Below the pieces are notes generated by a model. That model was not told the origin of the DNA, did not search any database, and was given only the letters and a program-made list of their open reading frames with translations. Below, one piece after another: positions 26,002 to 33,453 of a DNA stretch of 50,328 nucleotides; the stretch's first letter is position 1; every line of letters begins with the position of its first letter. The position numbers and the translations under genes are program-made. The DNA comes from Ruminococcus sp. Its GTDB lineage: Bacteria; Bacillota; Clostridia; Oscillospirales; Ruminococcaceae. Location of the stretch: contig JAISGY010000067.1 of NCBI GenBank assembly GCA_031262835.1, forward strand, positions 1-50,328, written 5' to 3'.

Positions 26002-26403
26002 ATGAAACTAACAGGCGAACTGCTAACCAAAGCACGCACGGCAAAATCCCCGGAGGAACTCATTACCATTGCCGACAAAATGGGCGCAACCATTTCGGAT
26101 GACGAAGCGGCGTATTGCTACCACAGGTTACATACAGAGCCGGAGCTTTCGGAGGAGGAACTTGAGGCAGTTACAGGAGGGTCAGACGATAACCCCTGTA
26201 AAGGGTATTTTGATTATCAATGGGACAAACCTTGCCTTCACGGCCGCCCGGATACCATTTGGAAGTCCGACTGCGAAGAGGTATACGGCTGCAAAAACTG
26301 GAGATACAGAAGGTATATCTTAGACGGTGTTGAGATGCTTGACGCCACTTGCTGGCATTGGACGCTTGAACGGCCGGATAAAGATACCGGATATACAGGA
26401 TGA
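26002..26403 (+). CDS. Nif11-like leader peptide precursor 4 (Cys-rich C-terminal part)
   Basis: A 133-residue paralogue whose first 28 codons match precursor 1 in protein sequence, with few silent changes. The leader then shifts (ATISDDEAAYCYHRLHTE) and ends LSEEELEAVTGG, the clearest double-glycine cleavage site of the set. The C-terminal part has C-x12-C-x5-C-x19-C (KPCLHGRPD ... KSDCEEVYGCKNW ... DATCWHW). The first Cys sits in C-(I/L)-H-G-(K/R), as in precursor 1. AAAGGAG lies 8 nt before the ATG. The MBL gene follows 23 nt later. Confidence 0.82.
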   Translation: MKLTGELLTKARTAKSPEELITIADKMGATISDDEAAYCYHRLHTEPELSEEELEAVTGGSDDNPCKGYFDYQWDKPCLHGRPDTIWKSDCEEVYGCKNWRYRRYILDGVEMLDATCWHWTLERPDKDTGYTG

Positions 26404-26426
26404 AATAAGGAAAGCAATCTAAATCC

Positions 26427-27173
26427 ATGCGCCTCTATCCCCTCTATTCCTCAAGCAAAGGCAATTGCTACTACCTCGGGACAAAGCAAGCCGGTGTCCT
26501 AATCGACGCGGGCGGCTCTACAAGGCGGATTACGAACGCGCTTAGTGCCGCCGGTATTAGTCTTGCGTCTGTAAAGGCTGTCTTTGTTACACATGAACAT
26601 TCAGACCATATCGGCGCGCTGCCCGTTTTATTAAAAAGGGTAAATGTGCCTGTTTTCGGTACGCCCGGGACGGTTTCTATGCTTTCTCTGCCCGCTTCGC
26701 ATTATATTCCCGAAAACGTTTTGGGAATGAAAGTAAGCGTTATTAAAACCTCCCACGACTCGGCAGAGCCTTGCGGCTTCCGTTTTGATACAACAGAGTC
26801 TTCAATTTCGTTTCTAACCGACAGCGGTGTTATTACCGCCGATTTTGAAAAGGCGTTCGGTTCCGAAACGGTTGTTCTTGAATCTAACTACGACCCGGGT
26901 ATGTTGTCAATGAGTTATTATCCCCCCCATACCAAGGCGCGGATTGCCGGGCGGTATGGGCATCTCTCGAATAAAGACAGCGCGGCTTTTGCAAGAGAAC
27001 TTATAAAACACGGCGCAAAAAACATCCTCCTTGCGCACCTTTCCGAAAACAACAACACCCCCGACCTTGCGAAGTCTGCCTTTTTAACCGGGACTGCGGA
27101 TTTTACGGAGGGGAAAGACTGCTTTTTAAAAATCCTTCCGCCTGCCCTTGATAACTGGTTTTGCAGCGTATGA
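26427..27173 (+). CDS. MBL-fold metallo-hydrolase (WalJ/YycJ-like)
   Basis: A 248-residue metallo-beta-lactamase-fold protein. The metal site is visible as VTHEHSDHIGALP (HxHxDH, about residues 54-61), with SFLTDSGVI, ESNYD, RIAGRYGHLSNKDSAAFA and NILLAHLSENNNTP further on. The opening MRLYPLYSSSKGNCYYLG is typical of WalJ/YycJ, a putative exonuclease linked to the WalRK cell-wall/DNA-repair region in Firmicutes. Start as annotated; the short start region was duplicated at 25867. The stop overlaps the rlmH ATG (ATGA). Confidence 0.9.
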   Translation: MRLYPLYSSSKGNCYYLGTKQAGVLIDAGGSTRRITNALSAAGISLASVKAVFVTHEHSDHIGALPVLLKRVNVPVFGTPGTVSMLSLPASHYIPENVLGMKVSVIKTSHDSAEPCGFRFDTTESSISFLTDSGVITADFEKAFGSETVVLESNYDPGMLSMSYYPPHTKARIAGRYGHLSNKDSAAFARELIKHGAKNILLAHLSENNNTPDLAKSAFLTGTADFTEGKDCFLKILPPALDNWFCSV

Positions 27174-27619
27174 AGATAAAAATTGTCTGTGTAGGGAAGC
27201 TTAAATCGGAATTTTCCCACGCCCTTAATGAATACGTTAAGCGTATGGGGAGGTTTTGCAAGCTCGAAATAGTCGAGCTGCCCGAAAGTTTTATCCCCGA
27301 AAAGCCTTCCGACTCCGATATTAAAAAGGCTCTCTTTGTCGAGTCCGTTAACATAAAAAAGCACCTTTCCGGGACCGTTGTTGTTCTTTCGCTTGACGGA
27401 AAGCAGATGTCTTCGGAAAGTTTTGCAAAGTATCTTTCCGACAAGGCGGTTGTTACCTTCGTTATCGGCTCTTCACACGGGCTTGACGAGGCGGTGCCAA
27501 GCGACCTGAAACTATCCTTCGGGAAATTTACCTTCCCTCATTCGCTCATGCGCGTTATCCTCGTCGAACAGATATATCGCGCCTTCATGATTAACTCGGG
27601 CTCTGTCTATCACAAATGA
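27170..27619 (+). CDS. rlmH: 23S rRNA pseudouridine-1915 N3-methyltransferase RlmH
   Basis: A 149-residue SPOUT methyltransferase that methylates N3 of pseudouridine 1915 in 23S rRNA helix 69. It has MKIKIVCVGKLK at the start, then VLSLDGKQMSSESFA, FVIGSSHGLDEAV (AdoMet knot) and the typical C-terminus FPHSLMRVILVEQIYRAFMI ... YHK. The start is ATG at 27170, inside the MBL stop codon, so the genes are coupled; the earlier TTG at 27161 is not needed. Confidence 0.96.
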   Translation: MKIKIVCVGKLKSEFSHALNEYVKRMGRFCKLEIVELPESFIPEKPSDSDIKKALFVESVNIKKHLSGTVVVLSLDGKQMSSESFAKYLSDKAVVTFVIGSSHGLDEAVPSDLKLSFGKFTFPHSLMRVILVEQIYRAFMINSGSVYHK

Positions 27620-27630
27620 AAATTTTTATT

Positions 27631-27657
27631 TAAGTTTTAAGACTTATGTACGACAAT
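27631..27657 (+). promoter_or_regulatory. Candidate flagellar sigma-28 (SigD) promoter of flgM
   Basis: TAAG (27631-27634), 15-nt spacer, ACGACAAT (27650-27657), about 30 nt before flgM. The same layout occurs upstream of fliW with a better match (CCGATATT). Confidence 0.6.
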
Positions 27658-27686
27658 ATATATACTACCAAAATGGATGTGATTAT

Positions 27687-27980
27687 ATGCAGAATAATCC
27701 TATAAACAGTGCCTTTATAAATCGCGCACTTTCGAGCTACAATACTTTGGGTTCAAAACGTCCCGAGAGGGCTTCCACTCCGAAAAAATCGGACGTGTTT
27801 GTATTAAACGCGCCCTCCGAGACCGCCGATAAAATCACCTACGCCGCGTCCGACATTGCCTCCGGCATACGCGCCGCAGACGATTCCGCGCGCGCTGAGG
27901 CTATTAAGGCTAAAATTCAGTCGGGTGCTTATAACGTCTCCGCCGAGGAAGTTGCGAAGGCTATTTTAGGGATAAATTAG
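27687..27980 (+). CDS. flgM: Anti-sigma-28 factor FlgM
   Basis: A 97-residue protein starting the flagellar block. The C-terminal sigma-binding region, DDSARAEAIKAKIQSGAYNVSAEEVAKAIL, is characteristic of FlgM (residues about 65-95); the N-terminus is low-complexity, as in the family. FlgM holds the flagellar sigma factor inactive until the hook is complete and it is exported. A SigD-like promoter precedes it, as expected for autogenous control. Confidence 0.9.
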   Translation: MQNNPINSAFINRALSSYNTLGSKRPERASTPKKSDVFVLNAPSETADKITYAASDIASGIRAADDSARAEAIKAKIQSGAYNVSAEEVAKAILGIN

Positions 27981-27983
27981 CGG

Positions 27984-28012
27984 TTGCAAAAGCCTTTCAA
28001 ATATGGTAAAAT
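27984..28012 (+). promoter_or_regulatory. sigma-A promoter of flgN (leaderless)
   Basis: TTGCAA (27984-27989), 17-nt spacer, TAAAAT (28007-28012); the ATG follows after 6 nt. Confidence 0.75.
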
Positions 28013-28018
28013 GTTATT

Positions 28019-28459
28019 ATGAATATTGATTATTTTGCGGGGCTTCGGTTTCTTGAAGGCTACGCTGCCCATTTTGAGGAGCTTGAGGCGACGGAACTCC
28101 GAAAGCTTCGGTTAATGCACGAGCGAAACCCCGAGGCGGTTGCCGCCCTTATCCCGTGTGAACAAGCCCTCGTTATGAAAACCGATGTCTTAGAACGAAA
28201 CCGCATTAAGCTTTTCGGGAACAAAAACCTTGACGAGGTTACAGCGGGCGCGGGGGCTCTTACGAAGGATTACGAACGGCTTTGCAAGCGGATACGCAAT
28301 GCGGTGGAGCAGGTAAAAGAGCTTAATGAGGTTACGGGGCTTATGGCGGCGGAACGTCTTAAACGCGCGAAGAAAGCGAATAAGCAGCTTGAAACCTATA
28401 ACGACAAAGGTTCGGTCAGCACTAAGTACAGGAATAATTTACCCGATATAAAGGTTTAG
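28019..28459 (+). CDS. flgN: FlgN-like flagellar chaperone
   Basis: A 146-residue all-helical protein with charged heptads (FAGLRFLEGYAAHFEELEAT, IRNAVEQVKELNEVTGLMAA), a fit to FlgN/YvyG, the export chaperone for hook-filament junction proteins FlgK and FlgL. The sequence signal is weak; the call relies on helical composition and position between flgM and flgK. The gene has a promoter whose -10 is 6 nt before the ATG and no Shine-Dalgarno, so its message is probably leaderless, although read-through from flgM is also possible. Confidence 0.72.
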   Translation: MNIDYFAGLRFLEGYAAHFEELEATELRKLRLMHERNPEAVAALIPCEQALVMKTDVLERNRIKLFGNKNLDEVTAGAGALTKDYERLCKRIRNAVEQVKELNEVTGLMAAERLKRAKKANKQLETYNDKGSVSTKYRNNLPDIKV

Positions 28460-28474
28460 CGGGGACGCCCCCGC
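28459..28474. repeat. Hairpin at the flgN stop codon
   Basis: GCGGGG / CCCCGC arms around ACGC, overlapping the last base of the flgN stop. Without a T tract it is not a clear terminator and the arms are in opposite order to the dispersed hairpin family. Confidence 0.45.
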
Positions 28475-28545
28475 GGGCGATTATATCGGAAATACGATTT
28501 GAAATTAATTCAGAAGCCTTAAGTAACCATTATTAGGAGTATGCT

Positions 28546-30717
28546 ATGCCAAGTAGTTTCATGGGTTTATATGTGCAAAGGGAAGCACTTTTATCGGCGC
28601 AAAAGTCCCTCGACATCACCGGCAACAACCTCTCTAACTTAGAGACGGTCGGTTACACCCGTCAGCGTGTCGATATGGCGGCTGTCCCAAACAGCACCTC
28701 AAACCTCGGCTACAACTCCGCGCGCAGTCTTGCCGGGCAGGGTTCCGAAATCGTCGGCGTTGCCCAAGTCCGCGATGCCCTTCTTGACACTAAGTTTAGA
28801 AACTACACCTCCGATTTTTCAAATTCCAATACTAAAGTCGGTATGTTAGAGCAGCTTGAAGATGCCCTCGATAACTTAGAGTCGGAGGATTCCGGCTTCA
28901 TGAGCATTATTGCGGGGTTTAAGTCGGCACTCCAAGGCTATTCGTCCGACAACGCCGACCGGAAAGAACTCGGGACAATTGTAATGAACAATGCGCGCTC
29001 GGTTGCAGATATGCTCCGTGCGCTCGATTCGCGTGTCACCGATATTTCAAAGCAAACGTTATCGGAGGCTACTCACGCCGCCGAAACGGTTAACACTACC
29101 CTTGCCCAACTTGCGGCACTAAACGAAGCAATTAAAACCTCATATATCAATATGGGTTACATAAAGATGGACAACAACAACTACTCTGTCCAACACGACT
29201 ACGGTCCGCTCGAACTTAAAGACACCTTCAATCAGCTTCTCGACACCCTCTCGGAATACGGCGATATTAACGTTACCGAACACGAAGACGGTTCCTATAC
29301 CGTAATGCTCGGCGGGCACGTTGTTGTCGCTAACGACCAATTCGCGCAGGTTGCCTTCCGCGACAAGAGTTACGATATTCCGACAGTTCCGCGTGTTGCC
29401 GGCTCGACACCGCTTAGTGACGCGCAAAAGGCGGAGCTTGCAAACCCCGACCCGGGCGACTTGCAGCTTGTTGTTCTCGACGCGGGGGTAAAAGGCCCTA
29501 ACAACGGGAAGTATACGGGGCTTAAAAACACCGACGAATGGAACGACCTCGAAAAATTCCTCTACAACATGGGGAAGACGAAGGACGACTTCCTTATGGG
29601 AGACGGCGAGATTTTATTCGACCGCTTCTCCGCCGACCCGCTTACAAGAAAAGTCTCGGAGAAATGGGATAACCATCAGCTTGATGATATTACAAGCAAC
29701 GTAATCGGCGTTGAGGCGGGGAGTCTTCGGGCTTTAATCGACGTCTACAACGGGCGCGGGACCTTCGCGGCGGAGGGGGAGAACGCCTACGAGGGCGTGG
29801 AATACTTCCGGGGGCTCGTTGACGCCTACGCCAAGACCTTCGCAGATTCCTTAAACGGAATCTATAACAAGGACGACCACACCTTCGCCGGCTTCGACAA
29901 CGACGACGACCAAGTTTTGTTTAATTACAAATACCGCTATTATTACACCGATGCGGCTGGGGACAGACAGGACGCTTCGTATTTTATCAACACGAACGGA
30001 ACGCTTGCCTCCGACAGGTTCGGCTTTAGTTCCGACAGGGAGCTTGCTTCAACTTCGTATTTGCAGGTTAACGACGGCAACGGCAGGGCTATTAACGTCT
30101 TCGATATTCCCGAAGTTTCAGCACAGATTAAGACGCTTGTTGACGGCGGCGGGACGCTTGACGCTTCGACCTTGCAGACGTATGTTGACACTTATCTTGC
30201 CGGCGCGGGGCTTGTCGACCCGAAATACGCTTTAACGGTTAATGAGACGGGCGCGCTCGGAGCTACACTTGACGCCGCGACCGTTACCGGCATTGCGGGT
30301 TCAATAGAGGTCTCCGACTTCTGGCAGCAGAACGCCGAGTTCATCTCCAACCCCGACGGCTACGACGAAGGCTCCGCCCTCGACAACAGCTGGATTAACA
30401 AAATGCTCGGCGCGTTCAATGTTAAACACGCCTACGCCGGAAACGCTTCGACCTATCAGTTTGAAGAATTCGTCTCCCATTACGGCAATGAGCTCGGTAA
30501 CAGAATTCAATACGAAACAAAACTCTCCGCGACAAGTGAGGTAATGCTCCTTTCCGTTACAGACATTCGCGACTCGGTTATGGGCGTAAATGTTGACGAA
30601 GAGGGTATCAACATGATGAACTACCAAACATGGTACAACGCCATTGCGCGTATGACGACAACCCTTGACGAGGCACTCGATAAGCTAATTAACGGAACGG
30701 GTCGGGTAGGCTTATAA
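28546..30717 (+). CDS. flgK: Flagellar hook-associated protein 1, FlgK
   Basis: A 723-residue FlgK, the first hook-filament junction protein. The N-terminus carries the flagellar rod/hook signature (LYVQREALLSAQKSLDITGN NLSN region), and the C-terminus has the matching helix (VNVDEEGINMMNYQTWYNAI ... ARMTTTLDEALDKLING). FlgK proteins are usually 450-650 residues, so the variable central region (about 300-650) is enlarged. TAGGAG precedes ATG by 8 nt. The next gene is a small Cys-rich peptide, 13 nt after the stop. Confidence 0.95.
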   Translation: MPSSFMGLYVQREALLSAQKSLDITGNNLSNLETVGYTRQRVDMAAVPNSTSNLGYNSARSLAGQGSEIVGVAQVRDALLDTKFRNYTSDFSNSNTKVGMLEQLEDALDNLESEDSGFMSIIAGFKSALQGYSSDNADRKELGTIVMNNARSVADMLRALDSRVTDISKQTLSEATHAAETVNTTLAQLAALNEAIKTSYINMGYIKMDNNNYSVQHDYGPLELKDTFNQLLDTLSEYGDINVTEHEDGSYTVMLGGHVVVANDQFAQVAFRDKSYDIPTVPRVAGSTPLSDAQKAELANPDPGDLQLVVLDAGVKGPNNGKYTGLKNTDEWNDLEKFLYNMGKTKDDFLMGDGEILFDRFSADPLTRKVSEKWDNHQLDDITSNVIGVEAGSLRALIDVYNGRGTFAAEGENAYEGVEYFRGLVDAYAKTFADSLNGIYNKDDHTFAGFDNDDDQVLFNYKYRYYYTDAAGDRQDASYFINTNGTLASDRFGFSSDRELASTSYLQVNDGNGRAINVFDIPEVSAQIKTLVDGGGTLDASTLQTYVDTYLAGAGLVDPKYALTVNETGALGATLDAATVTGIAGSIEVSDFWQQNAEFISNPDGYDEGSALDNSWINKMLGAFNVKHAYAGNASTYQFEEFVSHYGNELGNRIQYETKLSATSEVMLLSVTDIRDSVMGVNVDEEGINMMNYQTWYNAIARMTTTLDEALDKLINGTGRVGL

Positions 30718-30730
30718 CCGGAGGTAGGCT

Positions 30731-30988
30731 ATGAGGGAAAAAGTCCTTACCGACGATGAAATTGATACTGTTATCGGCGGCTATAGTGAATTTTGGAGTG
30801 CTTATACTATTGATGACATAGAGCGAACCTGCTGTAAACGGTTCATGCGGAGGCTTTCGGGCTTCGGCGCGGGAGGGTATGGCGGGGAATGTTGCAAGAT
30901 TTGCACAAGACTTTCGGGCGGCAGAAATAAAGAAACCGGTGCTTTTGAATACTTTTGCAACGAGCCGCTCGATATTTATAGATTTTAA
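30731..30988 (+). CDS. Small Cys-rich double-glycine peptide inside the flagellar operon
   Basis: An 85-residue peptide between flgK and flgL. The short N-terminus MREKVLTDDEIDTVIGG ends like a bacteriocin/RiPP double-glycine leader (compare LSEEELEAVTGG of precursor 4). The rest has six Cys (RTCCKRF, GGECCKICTRL, EYFCNEP); the last three are spaced C-x2-C-x17-C followed by NEP, which parallels C-x2-C-x22/23-C-x-x-DP in precursors 2 and 3. CGGAGG lies 8 nt before the ATG, and 14 nt separate it from flgL. It should therefore be made with the hook junction proteins. No known flagellar protein fits it. Confidence 0.72.
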   Translation: MREKVLTDDEIDTVIGGYSEFWSAYTIDDIERTCCKRFMRRLSGFGAGGYGGECCKICTRLSGGRNKETGAFEYFCNEPLDIYRF

Positions 30989-31002
30989 GGAGACGGATTT
31001 AT

Positions 31003-32286
31003 ATGGGAATGAGAATTACGCAGCGGATGACAAACCGTATGTACCAGCGAAACAACAACTTAACGATGACAAACCTCTCGGAAGCGTACAAGAGGATTAT
31101 TACGCAGGCTAAATACACCCGCACCTCCGAAAACCCTTTGAACTCCGAAAAGGCAATGTCAATCCGCAAGGGGCTTCGCGAGCTTGACGTATGGGACGAC
31201 AACATCTCAACCGCGCATGAACTTTTTACAACGGCGGAGTCAAGCCTTACTCAGGTTACCTCCAAACTCTATACGCTTAAGGTTAAGCCGCTTCTTGTTC
31301 AGGGCTCGACGACTACCGTCGGGTCTGAAGGCATGATGGCGGTCGGGACCGAACTGCGTCAGACGGCAGAAGAGATGGTTGACGCGCTCAATGCCGATTT
31401 TAACGAACGCCAGATGTTCGGCGGGCTTTCACAAAACAAGACGCCGTTTACTATAGTTGACGTAGTTGGAGCAAGTACATACACGGACGACACAACCGTT
31501 GACGGCACCCTTCTTGCCGGGGAAAATTACATCATGCATGACGACAGAATATATCGCGAAGCGGACGGCTATAGGATTGACCCGGTTAACGGGCTTCTTA
31601 ACCCGGACGGAACTCCTGTTGACACAGGCGCAACGTTTTATGACACATGGACAACGGGCGACCTTGTTGAAGTTGCCGGTCCTGTGGCAAGGGGCGTATG
31701 TTATAACGACATTTTAATGACGACAATTGCGCAAGGGGCGGACGGTCTCTACTATGGGACGCAAATGAACGCGGACGGGACAAAGACCGAAAATGTCCTC
31801 GTCCCCGGGCAGGGGCAGATTCTCCTTGATATTGGGCTCGGCATTGAATTCGACGCCGACCTTAACGTTAACCCGAACACCGCCTTCGATACTGCGCTCC
31901 AAGGGTTTAAGATACTCGGGTACGGGGTTGACGGTGAGGGCTATGCTACAAACCTCATTCAGTTAACACTCGATGCGGCGGCGGTTGCACTTAAGGGCGA
32001 CATTACAAAAGTAAAAGACCTTAACGAATACATCGACAGAGCCGAAGACGCTTTCACAAACATAAGGACGTCGATAACAGAGCTCGGTGTCCGCTACTCC
32101 TCCCTCGAATACTACACAAGCAAGAACGAAGACTCCCGAAACGCCCTCCTTGACCGCCAGCTGACGGTTGAGGGCACCGACATCTACAAGGAGATTACCG
32201 ACTACTACTCAATCCAAGCCGCCTACGACGCTTCCCTAAAGATGGGCGCGAATATCCTTCCTAAAAGTATATTTGACTTTATTTAA
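31003..32286 (+). CDS. flgL: Flagellar hook-associated protein 3, FlgL
   Basis: A 427-residue FlgL/HAP3, which joins FlgK to the flagellin filament. It has the flagellin-type N-terminal helix (MRITQRMTNRMYQRNNNLTM, residues 2-21; DDNISTAHELFTTAESSLTQV) and the C-terminal helix (LGVRYSSLEYYTSKNEDSRN, with EGTDIYKEITDYYSIQAAYD). The variable middle is rich in Gly/Asp/Thr. AAGGAG is 11 nt upstream. Confidence 0.94.
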   Translation: MGMRITQRMTNRMYQRNNNLTMTNLSEAYKRIITQAKYTRTSENPLNSEKAMSIRKGLRELDVWDDNISTAHELFTTAESSLTQVTSKLYTLKVKPLLVQGSTTTVGSEGMMAVGTELRQTAEEMVDALNADFNERQMFGGLSQNKTPFTIVDVVGASTYTDDTTVDGTLLAGENYIMHDDRIYREADGYRIDPVNGLLNPDGTPVDTGATFYDTWTTGDLVEVAGPVARGVCYNDILMTTIAQGADGLYYGTQMNADGTKTENVLVPGQGQILLDIGLGIEFDADLNVNPNTAFDTALQGFKILGYGVDGEGYATNLIQLTLDAAAVALKGDITKVKDLNEYIDRAEDAFTNIRTSITELGVRYSSLEYYTSKNEDSRNALLDRQLTVEGTDIYKEITDYYSIQAAYDASLKMGANILPKSIFDFI

Positions 32287-32298
32287 GGAGGTAAACCA

Positions 32299-32901
32299 AT
32301 GAGAAATATTAACCTGCTCCAGATTAAGCGCATACCGATAGATATTGAAATCAACGTTACGCCTTGGAAATACGAGCGGATTGAAGGGGAAATTACCCCG
32401 AAGCGCGACACCGTTAATATCGCAAAACCTCTCCCGATAATTAACGACTTCGGGCTTCATGACCGCCTCGATATTACCGGCGCAGAGCCTACCGCCTATA
32501 CATACCAGCCGCTTCACGCTGTGAACGGTCTTAACGAGTTCAGCGCAAATGCCGAAAACGGTGAAATTGGAGATGATTTAGTGTCGCAGATTAAGAAGAA
32601 CCCTATCCGCGCAAAAATGGCGGCGCGTCCCATAGAATCGGTTACGTCAAAGGTTATGCCGAGGCAGAAGCCTTCCGGCAACGTAATCAATTGGTCGAAC
32701 GGCTCGCAAAACTACAGCTTCGACTCCGACGGCAACGGCGACTACAGCCCCATAATTGCCCCTTCCGAATGGAAATTCGTCCCCCGCTCCGTTGAAATAA
32801 CGATAAACCAACTCCCCGGGCTCGAGATAGAATACATCGGTACTCCCCTCTATTTCCCGCGCTCCGCCGACCCAAACTATATCCCGCCGGAAGAAATATA
32901 A
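32299..32901 (+). CDS. YviE-like flagellar-locus protein (DUF6470 type)
   Basis: A 200-residue protein starting LLQIKRIPIDIEINVTPWKY, then a Pro/Asn-rich mid-part and a C-terminal beta-rich block (WKFVPRSVEITINQLPGLEI). It is the gene found between flgL and fliW in Bacillus (yviE); I assign it to that family (DUF6470 as I remember). Function is unknown. AAGGAGG precedes the ATG by 9 nt; FliW follows after its own SigD-like promoter. Confidence 0.75.
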   Translation: MRNINLLQIKRIPIDIEINVTPWKYERIEGEITPKRDTVNIAKPLPIINDFGLHDRLDITGAEPTAYTYQPLHAVNGLNEFSANAENGEIGDDLVSQIKKNPIRAKMAARPIESVTSKVMPRQKPSGNVINWSNGSQNYSFDSDGNGDYSPIIAPSEWKFVPRSVEITINQLPGLEIEYIGTPLYFPRSADPNYIPPEEI

Positions 32902-32912
32902 AATTTAACATT

Positions 32913-32939
32913 TAAGTTTTTATTCCTTTGTCCGATATT
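32913..32939 (+). promoter_or_regulatory. Candidate sigma-28 (SigD) promoter of fliW
   Basis: TAAG (32913-32916), 15-nt spacer, CCGATATT (32932-32939) closely matches TAAA-N15-GCCGATAT. It would start fliW-csrA-fliD-fliS as a separate transcript within the cluster. Confidence 0.75.
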
Positions 32940-32971
32940 AAATATAGAATACAAAAAAGAGATTGATTTTT

Positions 32972-33451
32972 ATGCTTATAGAAACACGTGATTTCGGTGA
33001 ATTTGAAATTAACGACAGTACGGTCATAACCTTCCCCGACGGTATTCCCGGGTTTGAGAACCTGCGACTTTTCGCGGTGCTGTCTCCCTTGGGTGAGGGG
33101 ATTTACCCCTGTTGGCTTCAAAGTATCGACGACCCGGGGACCTGCTTCATCGTCTTTAACCCCTATGAAATTGTTTCCGACTACATACTCGACGAATGGC
33201 AGCTTCTCGACGAACTGGGGGTGGGGGAAGAAACGCCCGTCGGCGCGTTCGTAATCTCAATCATCCCCAACGAATACAAGGACACCACCGTCAACCTGCG
33301 CTGCCCCATAGTCGTCAACCTCGACACCATGCAGGCGCGCCAGATTATCCTCGAAAACGAATACCCCATTCGCTACCCTGTATTCGTAGCCGACGAAGCG
33401 GCGGAGGCGGCAGAAGCGGCGGAGGCGGCGGAGGAAGAGGCGGAGGGTTAA
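32972..33451 (+). CDS. fliW: Flagellar assembly factor FliW
   Basis: A 159-residue FliW: LIETRDFGEFEINDSTVITF, FPDGIPGFENLRLFAVL, then CWLQSIDDPGTCFIVFNPY and CPIVVNLDTMQARQIILEN. FliW binds CsrA and relieves its repression of flagellin translation, and itself binds flagellin. The start is ATG at 32972; the TTG at 32963 is unnecessary. An Ala-Glu rich tail (EAAEAAEAAEE) extends beyond the usual ~145 residues. csrA follows at once, its ribosome binding site lying inside the fliW end. Confidence 0.96.
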   Translation: MLIETRDFGEFEINDSTVITFPDGIPGFENLRLFAVLSPLGEGIYPCWLQSIDDPGTCFIVFNPYEIVSDYILDEWQLLDELGVGEETPVGAFVISIIPNEYKDTTVNLRCPIVVNLDTMQARQIILENEYPIRYPVFVADEAAEAAEAAEAAEEEAEG

Positions 33452-33453
33452 TA

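Noticed and set aside
25985-26004. AAGGAGATATACCATG before precursor 4 matches the common expression-vector ribosome site
   Set aside because: The flanks are native sequence, including the MBL fragment and conserved leader; a 16-bp agreement of an SD region can arise by chance, so vector contamination is unlikely.
24607-26403. Repeats of the precursor region as a CRISPR array
   Set aside because: Units are ~400 bp coding genes with SDs, not short repeats and spacers.
33196-33453. N-terminal extension of CsrA
   Set aside because: The open frame runs through fliW in another frame; the ATG at 33454 with GGAGGG gives a normal 80-residue CsrA.
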